Assembly (NCBI GenBank): GCA_963794995.1
Contig: CAWCFV010000002.1
Location: 2,108,001-2,172,000, forward strand
Direction: 5' to 3'
Source of the DNA: CAWCFV01 sp963794995
GTDB lineage: Bacteria; Actinomycetota; Actinomycetes; JACCUZ01
DNA: 64,000 bases
In this document: positions 49,819-57,559 of the stretch, piece after piece
Numbering within the stretch: the stretch's first letter is position 1
How the letters are laid out: each line of letters opens with the position of its first letter
Notes under the pieces: generated by a model
The model's input: only the letters and a program-made list of their open reading frames with translations
The model's database searches: none
What the model was told of the DNA's origin: nothing
Program-made: the position numbers and the translations under genes

Positions 49819-50619
49819 TCAGGCGAAGGGCAGCCGCCACTGTCCCAGGGCCACCGACACCGTGGTGGCCGCGACGACCACCAGCAGGGTCACCGCGAGG
49901 AGCCCCCAGTCGCGGGCCAGCATCGGCTGGGGCCGGGCCACCGTGCGCGTCACGTCGGTGGCGCCGAACCCGCGGGCCTCCATCGCCGTGGCCAGCCGCA
50001 CGCCGCGCCGGACGGCCGCCACCAGCACGGCGAGCAGCTGCGCCCCGAACGCCCGCAGGTGCGCCACCGGGGAGCGGCCGGGGTCAAGGCCGCGCGACCT
50101 CCGGGCCCGGGCGACCTGCTGCCAGTCGGCCGACAGCAGCGGCAGGAGGCGCAGGGCCGCCAGCGCGCCGTAGGCGAACCGGGCCGGCGCGTGCCAGCGC
50201 TGCACCAGGGCGTCGGCGAGGTCCATCGGGTCGGTCGTGGCGAGCACCAGCAGGCCGGGGAGCGTGATCGCCAGCAGGCGCAACGACACCGCGACCGCCG
50301 TGGCCACGGCTCCGGAGGAGACGTCGACCGGACCGAGGTCGAGCAGGACGTCGCCGCGGTCGACGACGAGCAGGTTCGTGAGGGCGACCCCGCCGGCTCC
50401 CACCAGCAGTGGCCAGCTCCGGCGGGCCAGCGTCCGTACCGACACCCCCGTCAGCGGCACGACGGCCAGCTCGACGGCGAGCAGCACGGCGGGTGTGACC
50501 GGGTCGAGGGTGACGAGCAGACCGACGAGCACGATGACGACGGCCGTGATCTTCGCGACCGGGTTGAACCGGGCCAGCGTCGCGTCGGGGTCGGGCGCGA
50601 GCGGCGCGAGCAGGCTCAT
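49819..50619 (-). CDS. ykoC: ECF transporter transmembrane (T) component, YkoC type
   Basis: A 266-residue membrane protein with five helices. The cytoplasmic coupling motifs LSADWQQVARARRSRG and ATAMEARGFGA (the Ala-Arg-Gly signatures of T components) are both present. It couples the ATPase to the substrate-binding component. ATG 50619 overlaps the ykoD stop by four bases. Third gene of the TPP-riboswitch operon. Confidence 0.92.
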   Translation of the reverse strand: MSLLAPLAPDPDATLARFNPVAKITAVVIVLVGLLVTLDPVTPAVLLAVELAVVPLTGVSVRTLARRSWPLLVGAGGVALTNLLVVDRGDVLLDLGPVDVSSGAVATAVAVSLRLLAITLPGLLVLATTDPMDLADALVQRWHAPARFAYGALAALRLLPLLSADWQQVARARRSRGLDPGRSPVAHLRAFGAQLLAVLVAAVRRGVRLATAMEARGFGATDVTRTVARPQPMLARDWGLLAVTLLVVVAATTVSVALGQWRLPFA

Positions 50620-52082
50620 GCCGCCGCCGGGGCGGGCAGCGCCAGCCGCGCGTCGGCCAGCGCCTCGACGAGGTCGAGGTCGTGGGTGACCAGCAGCAGG
50701 CCGCAGCCCCCGTCGCGCAGCTCGGCGAGCAGCGCGACCAGCTCGGCCCAGGTGCGCGAGTCCTGGCCGAAGGTCGGCTCGTCGGCCACCACCACCCGCG
50801 GCGAGGTCGCGAGGGCGGTCGCCACCGACAGCCGCCGCTTCTCCCCGCCGGAGAGCGTGTACGGGTTCGCCGCGGCGAGGGCGGTCAGACCGAGGCGGTC
50901 GAGCAGCTCGTCGGCGCGGGCGGCCGCCGCCGACGGTGCGGCGCCGGACCGCAGCGGCCCGACCAGCAGCTCGTCGCGCACCGTCGAGGTGACGATCTGG
51001 TGCTCGGGGTCCTGGAACACGGTCCCGACCCTGCGCACCAGGTCGCGTCCGCGCCACTGCCACAGCGGCCGCGGCGGGTGGGGCGGGTCCAGCGCAGGCG
51101 CCGCCCGTACGTCACCCGAGGTCGGGCGCAGCAGGCCGGCGACCGCCAGCGCGAGGGTGGACTTGCCGGAGCCGTTGGGCCCGGTCACCGCGAGTGCCGA
51201 GCCGGCCAGCACCTGCACGTCGGTAGGTGCGAGCGCGTCGCGGGTGGCGCTGCTGACGGGATAGCGGAAGCCGACCGCGTCCCCGGTCAGCAGGGCCGGT
51301 CCGGGGCCGGTCGTCGCCCGCCGCCGCGGCGCCGGGTGCCGTCCCGGCACCCACACCCCCGCCCGGGCCAGCTCGGCGCCCTGCCGGCCGAAGACGTCCT
51401 CCGGCGGGCCGTCGGCGACCACGCCGCCGCCCGGCTCGAGGACCACCGCCCGGGTGACCAGGTCGACGACCTGCTCGACCCGGTGCTCGACGACGACGGC
51501 CGTCGACCCGGTCTCGTCGAGTACCCGGGCGAGGACCTCCCGGACGAGCGCGACGCCGTCCGGGTCGAGGTTGGCCGTGACCTCGTCCAGCAGCAGCAGG
51601 CCAGGTCGCAGGGCCAGCACGCCGGCCAGCGCGAGCCGCTGCTTCTCACCGCCGGAGAGCCGGCCGGTGTCCGCACCGCGGCCGAGCCGGAAGCCGACGA
51701 GGTCGAGAGCCTCCTCGACGCGACGCCAGATCTCGTCCGGGGCGACCCCGCGGTTCTCCAGGCCGAAGGCGACGTCGTCGCCGGCGCGGCCCATGACCAG
51801 GGCGGCCTCGGGGTCCTGCAGCACCAGCCCGGCCCGGGCCCGCGCCGCGCGGGCCGGCTGCCCGTCCAGGCAGACCGCACCCTCCTGGTCGCCGCCGTGC
51901 CCGGGCTCGAGCAGGCCCGCGAGCGCCGCCAGCAGGGTGGACTTGCCGGCACCGGAGGGCCCCAGCAGCAGCACCCGCTCGCCGGGCGCGATGTGCAGGT
52001 CGACCCCGCGCAGCGCCCAGGCGGCGCGCCCGCCGTGCCGCCAGCCCCAGCCGCGGACGTCGACCGCGGCGGCCCCCCTCAC
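50616..52082 (-). CDS. ykoD: ECF transporter fused double ATPase, YkoD type
   Basis: A 488-residue protein with two ABC ATPase domains. Domain 1 (about 5-230): Walker A LLGPSGAGKSTLLAAL, signature RLSGGEKQRLALAGV, Walker B LLLLDEVTANLDP, VVVEHR. Domain 2 (about 270-480): VTGPNGSGKSTLALAV, TLSGGEKRRLSVATA, VVVADEPTFGQDS, LLVTHD. Both sites look functional. The fused form is typical of the YkoEDC hydroxymethylpyrimidine/thiamine transporter. It lies 10 bases after ykoE. Confidence 0.93.
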   Translation of the reverse strand: MRGAAAVDVRGWGWRHGGRAAWALRGVDLHIAPGERVLLLGPSGAGKSTLLAALAGLLEPGHGGDQEGAVCLDGQPARAARARAGLVLQDPEAALVMGRAGDDVAFGLENRGVAPDEIWRRVEEALDLVGFRLGRGADTGRLSGGEKQRLALAGVLALRPGLLLLDEVTANLDPDGVALVREVLARVLDETGSTAVVVEHRVEQVVDLVTRAVVLEPGGGVVADGPPEDVFGRQGAELARAGVWVPGRHPAPRRRATTGPGPALLTGDAVGFRYPVSSATRDALAPTDVQVLAGSALAVTGPNGSGKSTLALAVAGLLRPTSGDVRAAPALDPPHPPRPLWQWRGRDLVRRVGTVFQDPEHQIVTSTVRDELLVGPLRSGAAPSAAAARADELLDRLGLTALAAANPYTLSGGEKRRLSVATALATSPRVVVADEPTFGQDSRTWAELVALLAELRDGGCGLLLVTHDLDLVEALADARLALPAPAAA

Positions 52083-52092
52083 GAGCCCCCGG

Positions 52093-52713
52093 TCAGACCC
52101 GGGCCTGGTCGGCGCCGGCCGCGAACGGCGCCAGCACCCCGGTGCGGGCCAGCGCCCGGACCAGCAGCCACGAGCCGCCGCCGGCGACGACGGCGGCGCT
52201 CAGGGCGACCAGCCCGGCGTAGCCCAGCTGCCAGGCACCGGACCAGTCGGCGTAGTAGAGGACGAGGTCGACGAGGGCGGCGGCCCCGCCGGCGAGCGCG
52301 CCCGCGAGCACGGCCGTGTGCAGCCGCCACGAGGCGTAGAGCGCCATCGCGAAGACGATCTCGGCGGCCACCCCCTGCGCCAGCCCGTAGACGACGACCG
52401 TGAGTCCCCACGAGGTGCCGAGCAGGGCCGACACCACCGCGGCGAGCAGCTCGACGTAGACGGCGGCGCCGCGGCGCCGCAGCACCAGCGCGCCGACCAC
52501 GCCGGGCATCAGCCACACGCCGTACATGAAGCCCTGGCCGGGCGGGAACGCGGTGAACGCCGGCTGCACGGCGTTCCACAGGTTGCCCCACGCCCAGAAG
52601 ACGACGCCGAACGCGACCGCGAGGGCCGAGGCGACGACGACGTCGACGGTGCGCCAGCTGCCGGTGGCGCTCGAGGGGGTGCCGGTGCCCACCGGCCGCG
52701 TGGTGGTGCTCAT
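52093..52713 (-). CDS. ykoE: ECF transporter substrate-binding (S) component, YkoE type
   Basis: A 206-residue membrane protein with about six helices; WRTVDVVVASALAVAFGVVF and FPPGQGFMYGVWLMPGVVGA are typical of YkoE. It should bind a thiamine precursor such as HMP, as the operon is under a TPP riboswitch. ATG 52713 has GGAGC six bases upstream; in-frame codons further up fall in the riboswitch expression platform. Confidence 0.92.
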   Translation of the reverse strand: MSTTTRPVGTGTPSSATGSWRTVDVVVASALAVAFGVVFWAWGNLWNAVQPAFTAFPPGQGFMYGVWLMPGVVGALVLRRRGAAVYVELLAAVVSALLGTSWGLTVVVYGLAQGVAAEIVFAMALYASWRLHTAVLAGALAGGAAALVDLVLYYADWSGAWQLGYAGLVALSAAVVAGGGSWLLVRALARTGVLAPFAAGADQARV

Positions 52714-52810
52714 GAGTTCGCTCCTGTCCGGGACGGACAGGGACGCGTAGTGCTCTGAGTGCCCGCGCCGCGTCGCGCCGGGAGGCACGGACGGCACGGG
52801 GGAAACCGAC

Positions 52811-52893
52811 TCCCTGCGCTGGCATTACCCAGATCAGGTACGAGGGTCTGCGGGGTCGTTCCCCGCACTCTCAGCGCTGCTGCGCTCCCCTGT
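52811..52893 (-). promoter_or_regulatory. TPP riboswitch (THI element)
   Basis: On the minus strand the aptamer is complete: ACAGGGGAGC, the core GCTGAGAGTGCGG, a variable P3 arm closing with CCCGCAGACCC, then ACCTGATCTGGGTAATGCCA and GCGCAGGGA. It is 98 bases upstream of ykoE and should shut off the transporter when thiamine pyrophosphate is plentiful. The 305-base gap around it (52714-53018) holds nothing else recognised. With little T-rich DNA downstream, control is more likely through ribosome-site sequestration. Confidence 0.96.
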
Positions 52894-53018
52894 GGTTCAG
52901 GTTCTTCGGGTGTGGTGCTGGTGGTTCGTGCCCGACGGTAGCACCGGCCCCGGTGACGTGCCCGCGCGACTTGTCCGCGCGACTTGTCCGTCGGGCTGCG
53001 GCGCGGCACGCTGACGGG

Positions 53019-53540
53019 GTGACCGCGTGGATCGACGCCCTCGAGGCGCTGGAGTCCGAGGACGGCCCCGCGGTCGACGAGGTGCGGCTGGTCGACTTCC
53101 CGGTCGACCTCGGGATCCGCCAGCAGCGCCGCACCACGGACCTGATGCGCGAGCTGCGGCTGATCGAGCTCGGCAGCGAGCGGGCCGACGGCTCGTCCAC
53201 CCCGGGTCGGCTGCTGGCGCTCGCCGAGGGCCTGTACTCGAGGTTCGGGCCGGCTCTGGAGCACCCCCGCGAGGACCTCGAGCGCGCCGCCCGGGCCGGT
53301 GTGGGCAGCATCGAGGCGCGCTACCGGCTCTACGCCCAGTCACCGGAGGCGATGCTCGCCTACGCCCGGATGATGGAGGACGCCGACGCGTTCTGCCGGA
53401 CCGGGCTGCTGATGAACCTGGAGCCGGACCCCGAGGTCTACGCGCTGCGTCGCTGGACGGTCGAGGAGTTCGTCCGGCAGTTCCACGGTCAGCCGCTGCG
53501 CCCCTGGCCCCCCGTCACCGGCTCCCCCTCTGCCGGTTGA
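53019..53540 (+). CDS. Uncharacterised soluble protein
   Basis: A 173-residue acidic protein starting at GTG. It has no membrane segment, signal peptide or recognised motif. It looks mostly helical: EDGPAVDEVRLVDFPVDLGI, QQRRTTDLMRELRLIELGSE and a C-terminal helix RWTVEEFVRQFHGQPLRPWP. Many relatives annotated only as hypothetical would be expected in actinobacteria, but no family name can be given. It faces the divergent ykoEDC operon; its stop codon lies inside the left arm of a long inverted repeat. Confidence 0.65.
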   Translation: MTAWIDALEALESEDGPAVDEVRLVDFPVDLGIRQQRRTTDLMRELRLIELGSERADGSSTPGRLLALAEGLYSRFGPALEHPREDLERAARAGVGSIEARYRLYAQSPEAMLAYARMMEDADAFCRTGLLMNLEPDPEVYALRRWTVEEFVRQFHGQPLRPWPPVTGSPSAG

Positions 53541-53625
53541 TCACGTGGACGTGGCCGGCCGCCGCCGGCGGTGGTGAGTACGCCACAGGTGGCGGGGGTT
53601 GAGCACGTCCACGTGATCAACCGGC
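53532..53625. terminator. Perfect 22-base inverted repeat with nested hairpin
   Basis: GCCGGTTGATCACGTGGACGTG at 53532-53553 is exactly inverted at 53604-53625. The 50-base interior has further GC-rich complementarity (GCCGCCGGCGG). The left arm includes the stop of the gene at 53019. This is probably a strong terminator or a dispersed repeat of the genome. Confidence 0.75.
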
Positions 53626-53683
53626 GGGGGGTGGGGGGTGGGGTGGGGGTGGGGGTGGGGTTGTGCGGGGTACGGGTGGGGGG
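53625..53683 (+). other. G-quadruplex-forming tract before csoR
   Basis: The plus strand carries at least seven runs of four to six G separated by single T (GGGGGGTGGGGGGTGGGGTG and onward), followed by two further G-runs. It starts where the inverted repeat ends and runs up to the csoR -10 region. Very short loops and long runs make this a strong G-quadruplex candidate on the coding strand. Confidence 0.85.
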
Positions 53684-53689
53684 TATCGT
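53684..53689 (+). promoter_or_regulatory. Candidate -10 box of csoR
   Basis: TATCGT directly follows the G-tract and lies 18 bases before the CsoR operator, a suitable place for a repressed promoter. Confidence 0.4.
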
Positions 53690-53706
53690 GGCGCGTGTTC
53701 GGTTGG

Positions 53707-53721
53707 TACCCCGGTGGGGTA
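53707..53721. promoter_or_regulatory. CsoR operator
   Basis: TACCCCGGTGGGGTA is a perfect 6+3+6 palindrome of the TACCCC/GGGGTA type bound by copper-sensing CsoR repressors. It is 19 bases before the csoR start, so binding would block transcription of csoR-copZ-copA until Cu(I) releases the repressor. Confidence 0.8.
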
Positions 53722-53740
53722 AGGACGCAGAGAGGCCACG

Positions 53741-54028
53741 ATGACCACGTACGGCTACAGCGCCCGCAAGGACAGCCACCTCAAGCGGCTGCGGCGGGTC
53801 GAGGGCCAGGTCCGCGGCCTGCAGCGGATGGTCGAGGAGGACAAGTACTGCATCGACATCCTCACCCAGGTGTCGGCCGCCACCAAGGCACTGCAGTCGT
53901 TCTCGCTGGAGCTGCTCGAGGAGCACCTCGCGCACTGCGTCGTCGAGGCCGCCCAGCGCGGCGGCGCCGAGGCCGACGAGAAGGTGCGCGAGGCCTCCGC
54001 AGCGATCGCGCGCCTGGTGCGCAGCTGA
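53741..54028 (+). CDS. csoR: Copper-sensing repressor CsoR
   Basis: A 95-residue all-helical repressor. The Cu(I) triad is present: Cys in KYCIDILTQV (about 37), His and Cys in EEHLAHCVVEA (about 62 and 66). LKRLRRVEGQVRGLQRMVEE is the DNA-binding helix pair. A downstream copZ and copA and an upstream palindrome identify copper, rather than formaldehyde or nickel, as the signal. Confidence 0.93.
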   Translation: MTTYGYSARKDSHLKRLRRVEGQVRGLQRMVEEDKYCIDILTQVSAATKALQSFSLELLEEHLAHCVVEAAQRGGAEADEKVREASAAIARLVRS

Positions 54029-54033
54029 CGCCG

Positions 54034-54078
54034 CCCGACCGCCTCACCACCGACTGCCTCACCACCGACTGCCTCACG
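54034..54078 (+). repeat. 15-base direct repeat between csoR and copZ
   Basis: CTCACCACCGACTGC occurs twice in tandem, followed by a partial third copy, in the 68-base gap. It may be a spacer or affect mRNA folding before copZ; no function is apparent. Confidence 0.6.
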
Positions 54079-54096
54079 ACACCCACGGAGGACACC

Positions 54097-54318
54097 ATGA
54101 CCACCACCGCGTACGGCGTCACCGGCATGACCTGCGAGCACTGCGTCCGCGCCGTCAGCAGCGAGCTCTCCGAGCTCCCCGGCGTCACCGGGGTCGAGGT
54201 CGAGCTGGTCGAGGGCGGCACGTCCACGGTCCGGGTCACGAGCGACCAGCCGCTGGCGGAGGACTCGGTCCGGGGCGCCGTCGACGAGGCGGGCTACCAG
54301 CTGGCGGGGGCGCGGTGA
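54097..54318 (+). CDS. copZ: Copper chaperone CopZ
   Basis: A 73-residue HMA-domain protein with the metal site GMTCEHC (residues 10-16). The ATG has GGAGG upstream. It carries Cu(I) to CopA. The stop overlaps the copA start (GTGA). Confidence 0.93.
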   Translation: MTTTAYGVTGMTCEHCVRAVSSELSELPGVTGVEVELVEGGTSTVRVTSDQPLAEDSVRGAVDEAGYQLAGAR

Positions 54319-56606
54319 GCGACCGGCCCGGGACCGTGGTGGACCTCGACATCGGGGGCATGACCTGCGCCACCTGCGCGGGGCGGGTCGAGAAGAAGCT
54401 CAACCGGATGCCCGGCGTCGTCGCCACCGTCAACTACGCGACCGAGAAGGCGCACGTGACGGTCACCGGCGACGTGAGCACCGACGACCTGGTGGCCACG
54501 GTCGAGAGGACCGGCTACTCCGCGTCGGTCCCGCTCGGCGCCCGGCCAGGCACCGACGGTGCTGCCGGCACCGACCAGCCCGGCGAGCCCGGCGGGCCCG
54601 GTGCGGACGACGCCGACGTCGCGGCACTCCGGCAGCGGGTGGCCGTCAGCACCGCCCTCGCCGTGCCCGTGGTCCTGCTCGCGATGGTGCCGGCCCTGCA
54701 GTTCGACGCCTGGCAGTGGCTGTCGTTGACGCTGGCCGCCCCCGTCGTCACCTGGGGCGCGTGGCCGTTCCACCGGGCGGCGCTGACCAACCTCCGGCAC
54801 GGCGCGACCACGATGGACACCCTGGTGTCGATGGGGGTCGTGGCGGCGTTCGGCTGGTCGCTCTACGCGCTGTTCCTCGGCGGGGCGGGGGAGATCGGCA
54901 TGTCGATGCCGTTCACCCTGATCCCGTCGCGTGGCTCGGGCGCGGACGAGATCTACCTCGAGGTCGCCGCCGGGGTGACGCTGTTCCTGCTCGTCGGCCG
55001 CTACCTGGAGGCCAGGGCCCGCCGGCAGAGCGGGGCCGCGCTGCGGGCACTGCTGTCGATGGGCGCCAAGGACGTCGCGGTGCTGCGCGACGGCCGGGAG
55101 GTACGGGTGCCGGTCGGCGAGCTCGCCGTGGGCGACGAGTTCGTCGTTCGGCCGGGAGAGCGGGTCGCGACCGACGGCGCCGTCGTGACGGGCACGTCCG
55201 CGGTCGACGCGTCGATGCTCACCGGTGAGCCGGTGCCGGTCGAGGTCGGCCCGGGCGACGACGTCGTCGGCGGCACCGTCAACGCCGGCGGCCGGCTGGT
55301 GGTCCGGGCCACCCGGGTGGGCGGCGACACCCAGCTCGCGCAGCTGGCCCGGCTGGTCGAGGCCGCGCAGAACGGCAAGGCCGAGGTCCAGCGCCTGGCC
55401 GACCGGGTGAGCGCGGTCTTCGTGCCGGCGGTGATCGTGCTGGCCCTGGCCACCCTCGCGTTCTGGCTGGTCACCGACGACCGGACCGAGCTCGCCTTCA
55501 CCGCAGCCGTCGCGGTGCTCATCATCGCCTGCCCGTGCGCGCTGGGGCTCGCCACGCCGACCGCGCTGCTCGTCGGGACCGGTCGCGGGGCGCAGCTCGG
55601 CATCGTCATCAAGGGCCCCGAGGTCCTCGAGCGGACCCGGCGGGTGGACACGGTCGTGCTGGACAAGACCGGCACCGTGACCGAGGGCCGGATGGACCTG
55701 CTCGAGGTCGTGCCCGCCGAGGGGGTCGAGCGGGCCGACGTGCTGCGGCTGGCGGGTGCGCTGGAGTCCGCCAGCGAGCACCCGGTCGCTGCCGCGGTCG
55801 CGGCCGCCGCCGTCCGCGAGCTGGGCGACCTGCCGGGCGTCGAGGACTTCGCGAACGTCGAGGGCCTCGGCGTGCAGGGTGTCGTCGCCGGACCGGACGC
55901 GGGCTCCCACGCCGTCGTGGTCGGGCGGCCGGCGCTGCTGGCGCAGTGGTCGCAGCCGCTCCCCGACGACCTGAACGCCGTGCTGCCCTCGTACGAGCAG
56001 CAGGGCCGCACGGTGGTCGCGGTGGGCTGGGACGGCGCGGCCCGCGGGCTGCTCGTGGTCGCCGACACCGTGAAGCCGACCAGTGCCGAGGCAGTCGCCC
56101 GGCTCCGGGAGCTCGGCCTGCGGCCGGTGCTGCTGACCGGCGACAACGCGGCGGCCGCGGCCACCGTGGCCCGCGAGGTCGGCATCGACCCGGCCGACGT
56201 GGTCGCCGGTGTCCTGCCCGAGGGCAAGGTCGACGAGGTGCGCCGGCTGCAAGCGCAGGGGCGGGTGGTCGCCATGGTGGGCGACGGCGTCAACGACGCC
56301 GCCGCGCTGGCCACCGCCGACCTCGGCCTCGCGATGGGCACCGGCACCGACGTCGCCATCGAGGCCTCCGACCTCACCCTGGTACGCGGCGACCTGCGGG
56401 TGGCCGCGGACGCGATCCGGCTGTCCCGGGCGACGCTGCGCACCATCAAGGTGAACCTCGGCTGGGCCTTCGGCTACAACGTCGCCGCACTTCCGCTGGC
56501 AGCCGCCGGGCTGCTCAACCCGATGATCGCCGGTGCGGCGATGGCGGCGTCCTCGGTGCTGGTCGTGACCAACAGCCTGCGGCTGCGCCGGTTCCGTCCG
56601 ACATGA
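54315..56606 (+). CDS. copA: Cu(I)-exporting P1B-type ATPase
   Basis: A 763-residue heavy-metal pump. One N-terminal HMA domain has GMTCATC (15-21). After an Asp/Gly/Pro-rich linker come eight helices with the metal-transport motif CPC in IIACPCALGLATPT. The actuator has LTGEP, the phosphorylation site is VLDKTGTVTEG, SEHPVA is the HP motif, and GDGVNDAAALATAD is the hinge. C-terminal YNVAALPLAAAG and the MAASSVLVVTNSLR stretch are the Cu(I) class signature. It is translated together with copZ. Confidence 0.96.
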   Translation: MSDRPGTVVDLDIGGMTCATCAGRVEKKLNRMPGVVATVNYATEKAHVTVTGDVSTDDLVATVERTGYSASVPLGARPGTDGAAGTDQPGEPGGPGADDADVAALRQRVAVSTALAVPVVLLAMVPALQFDAWQWLSLTLAAPVVTWGAWPFHRAALTNLRHGATTMDTLVSMGVVAAFGWSLYALFLGGAGEIGMSMPFTLIPSRGSGADEIYLEVAAGVTLFLLVGRYLEARARRQSGAALRALLSMGAKDVAVLRDGREVRVPVGELAVGDEFVVRPGERVATDGAVVTGTSAVDASMLTGEPVPVEVGPGDDVVGGTVNAGGRLVVRATRVGGDTQLAQLARLVEAAQNGKAEVQRLADRVSAVFVPAVIVLALATLAFWLVTDDRTELAFTAAVAVLIIACPCALGLATPTALLVGTGRGAQLGIVIKGPEVLERTRRVDTVVLDKTGTVTEGRMDLLEVVPAEGVERADVLRLAGALESASEHPVAAAVAAAAVRELGDLPGVEDFANVEGLGVQGVVAGPDAGSHAVVVGRPALLAQWSQPLPDDLNAVLPSYEQQGRTVVAVGWDGAARGLLVVADTVKPTSAEAVARLRELGLRPVLLTGDNAAAAATVAREVGIDPADVVAGVLPEGKVDEVRRLQAQGRVVAMVGDGVNDAAALATADLGLAMGTGTDVAIEASDLTLVRGDLRVAADAIRLSRATLRTIKVNLGWAFGYNVAALPLAAAGLLNPMIAGAAMAASSVLVVTNSLRLRRFRPT

Positions 56607-56613
56607 TCTGCCC

Positions 56614-57363
56614 ATGACCGACAGCCCACCTGCCGACGTCGCGGTGCTGCCTGCGCCCCTGCTCAGGCACTGGCGGGCGTGGACCGGTGCGACCGCCGAC
56701 CAGCTGGCGGTGCTCGGGTCGGCAGCGACCGGCCGCGTCGTGGTGGTCGGCTCCTCGGGCCGGGAGCAGCCGGGGTGGGACGGCGCCGTCCACGGCGTCA
56801 CCGGCATCGCCGACCCGGCCGGGAACGCGGTGGTGTCCGTGCCGCCGGCGGTGAGCGGCTGGGCCCAGGCGCAGGTCGCCGACGGGGCCGGTCTGGACGA
56901 CCTGCGGGCCGCGCTGCCCCCCGTCCTCGGCGTCCCGTCGTCCGAGGTCTACCGGGGCGTCTGCCGCTGGGCGGTCGACGTGCCCGGCCCCGACGTGCTG
57001 CCCGACGTCGGCCGGTGGCTGCCGGCGAGCGACCCCCGCGTCCCCCGGTGGCTCCAGCCGTTCGGCGGCGACGTGCTCGTGGTGCTGGACGGGGACGCGT
57101 ACGTGGCCGGTGTCGGGCTCAAGCGCCACGACCGGCACGGGCAGGAGATCTCGGTCGGCACCGAGGAGGCGGCTCGCGGCCGCGGCCTGGCCCGCCGGCT
57201 GGTGGCCCAGGCGGCGCGGGCCCTGCTCGCGCGAGGCGTCGTGGCGACCTACCTGCACGAGCCGGCCAACACCGCCTCCGCGCGGGTCGCGGACGCCGCC
57301 GGCTTCCCGGACCGTGGCTGGACGGTGCTGGGGCTCTTCGGTCCGCCGGGTCCTGGGGCCTAG
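56614..57363 (+). CDS. GNAT-family acetyltransferase
   Basis: A 249-residue protein. The C-terminal GNAT fold has EISVGTEEAARGRGLARRLV (acetyl-CoA loop) and YLHEPANTASARVADAAGF. The first 100 residues are an uncharacterised domain seen in other actinobacterial GNAT proteins. It starts 7 bases after copA, so it may be co-transcribed, but no link to copper is known. Confidence 0.85.
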   Translation: MTDSPPADVAVLPAPLLRHWRAWTGATADQLAVLGSAATGRVVVVGSSGREQPGWDGAVHGVTGIADPAGNAVVSVPPAVSGWAQAQVADGAGLDDLRAALPPVLGVPSSEVYRGVCRWAVDVPGPDVLPDVGRWLPASDPRVPRWLQPFGGDVLVVLDGDAYVAGVGLKRHDRHGQEISVGTEEAARGRGLARRLVAQAARALLARGVVATYLHEPANTASARVADAAGFPDRGWTVLGLFGPPGPGA

Positions 57364-57402
57364 GCCTCGCGGTACCGTCGCAGCGGCTGCACTGCAGTCA
57401 CC

Positions 57403-57487
57403 GGCGGGGTCGCCTAGCGGCCGATGGCACGCGCCTTGAAAGCGCGCAACGGGCAACCGTTCGTGGGTTCGAATCCCACCCCCGCCG
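57403..57487 (+). tRNA. tRNA-Ser (UGA anticodon)
   Basis: A full cloverleaf of 85 bases: acceptor stem GGCGGGG with CCCCGCC, D-arm CGCCTAGCGGCCGATGGC, anticodon loop CTTGAAA (anticodon TGA), a long class II variable arm AACGGGCAACCGTT and T-arm GTGGGTTCGAATCCCAC. The discriminator is G and CCA is not encoded. It reads UCA, a rare codon here, and wobble-related Ser codons. A surface-glycan cluster starts directly after it. Confidence 0.97.
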
Positions 57488-57559
57488 CCGACCCGACGCC
57501 CGCCGGTCGCGATGGTCCGGCTCCGGGCCCCGATGACCCCGTGCGCTCCGAGATCCGCC

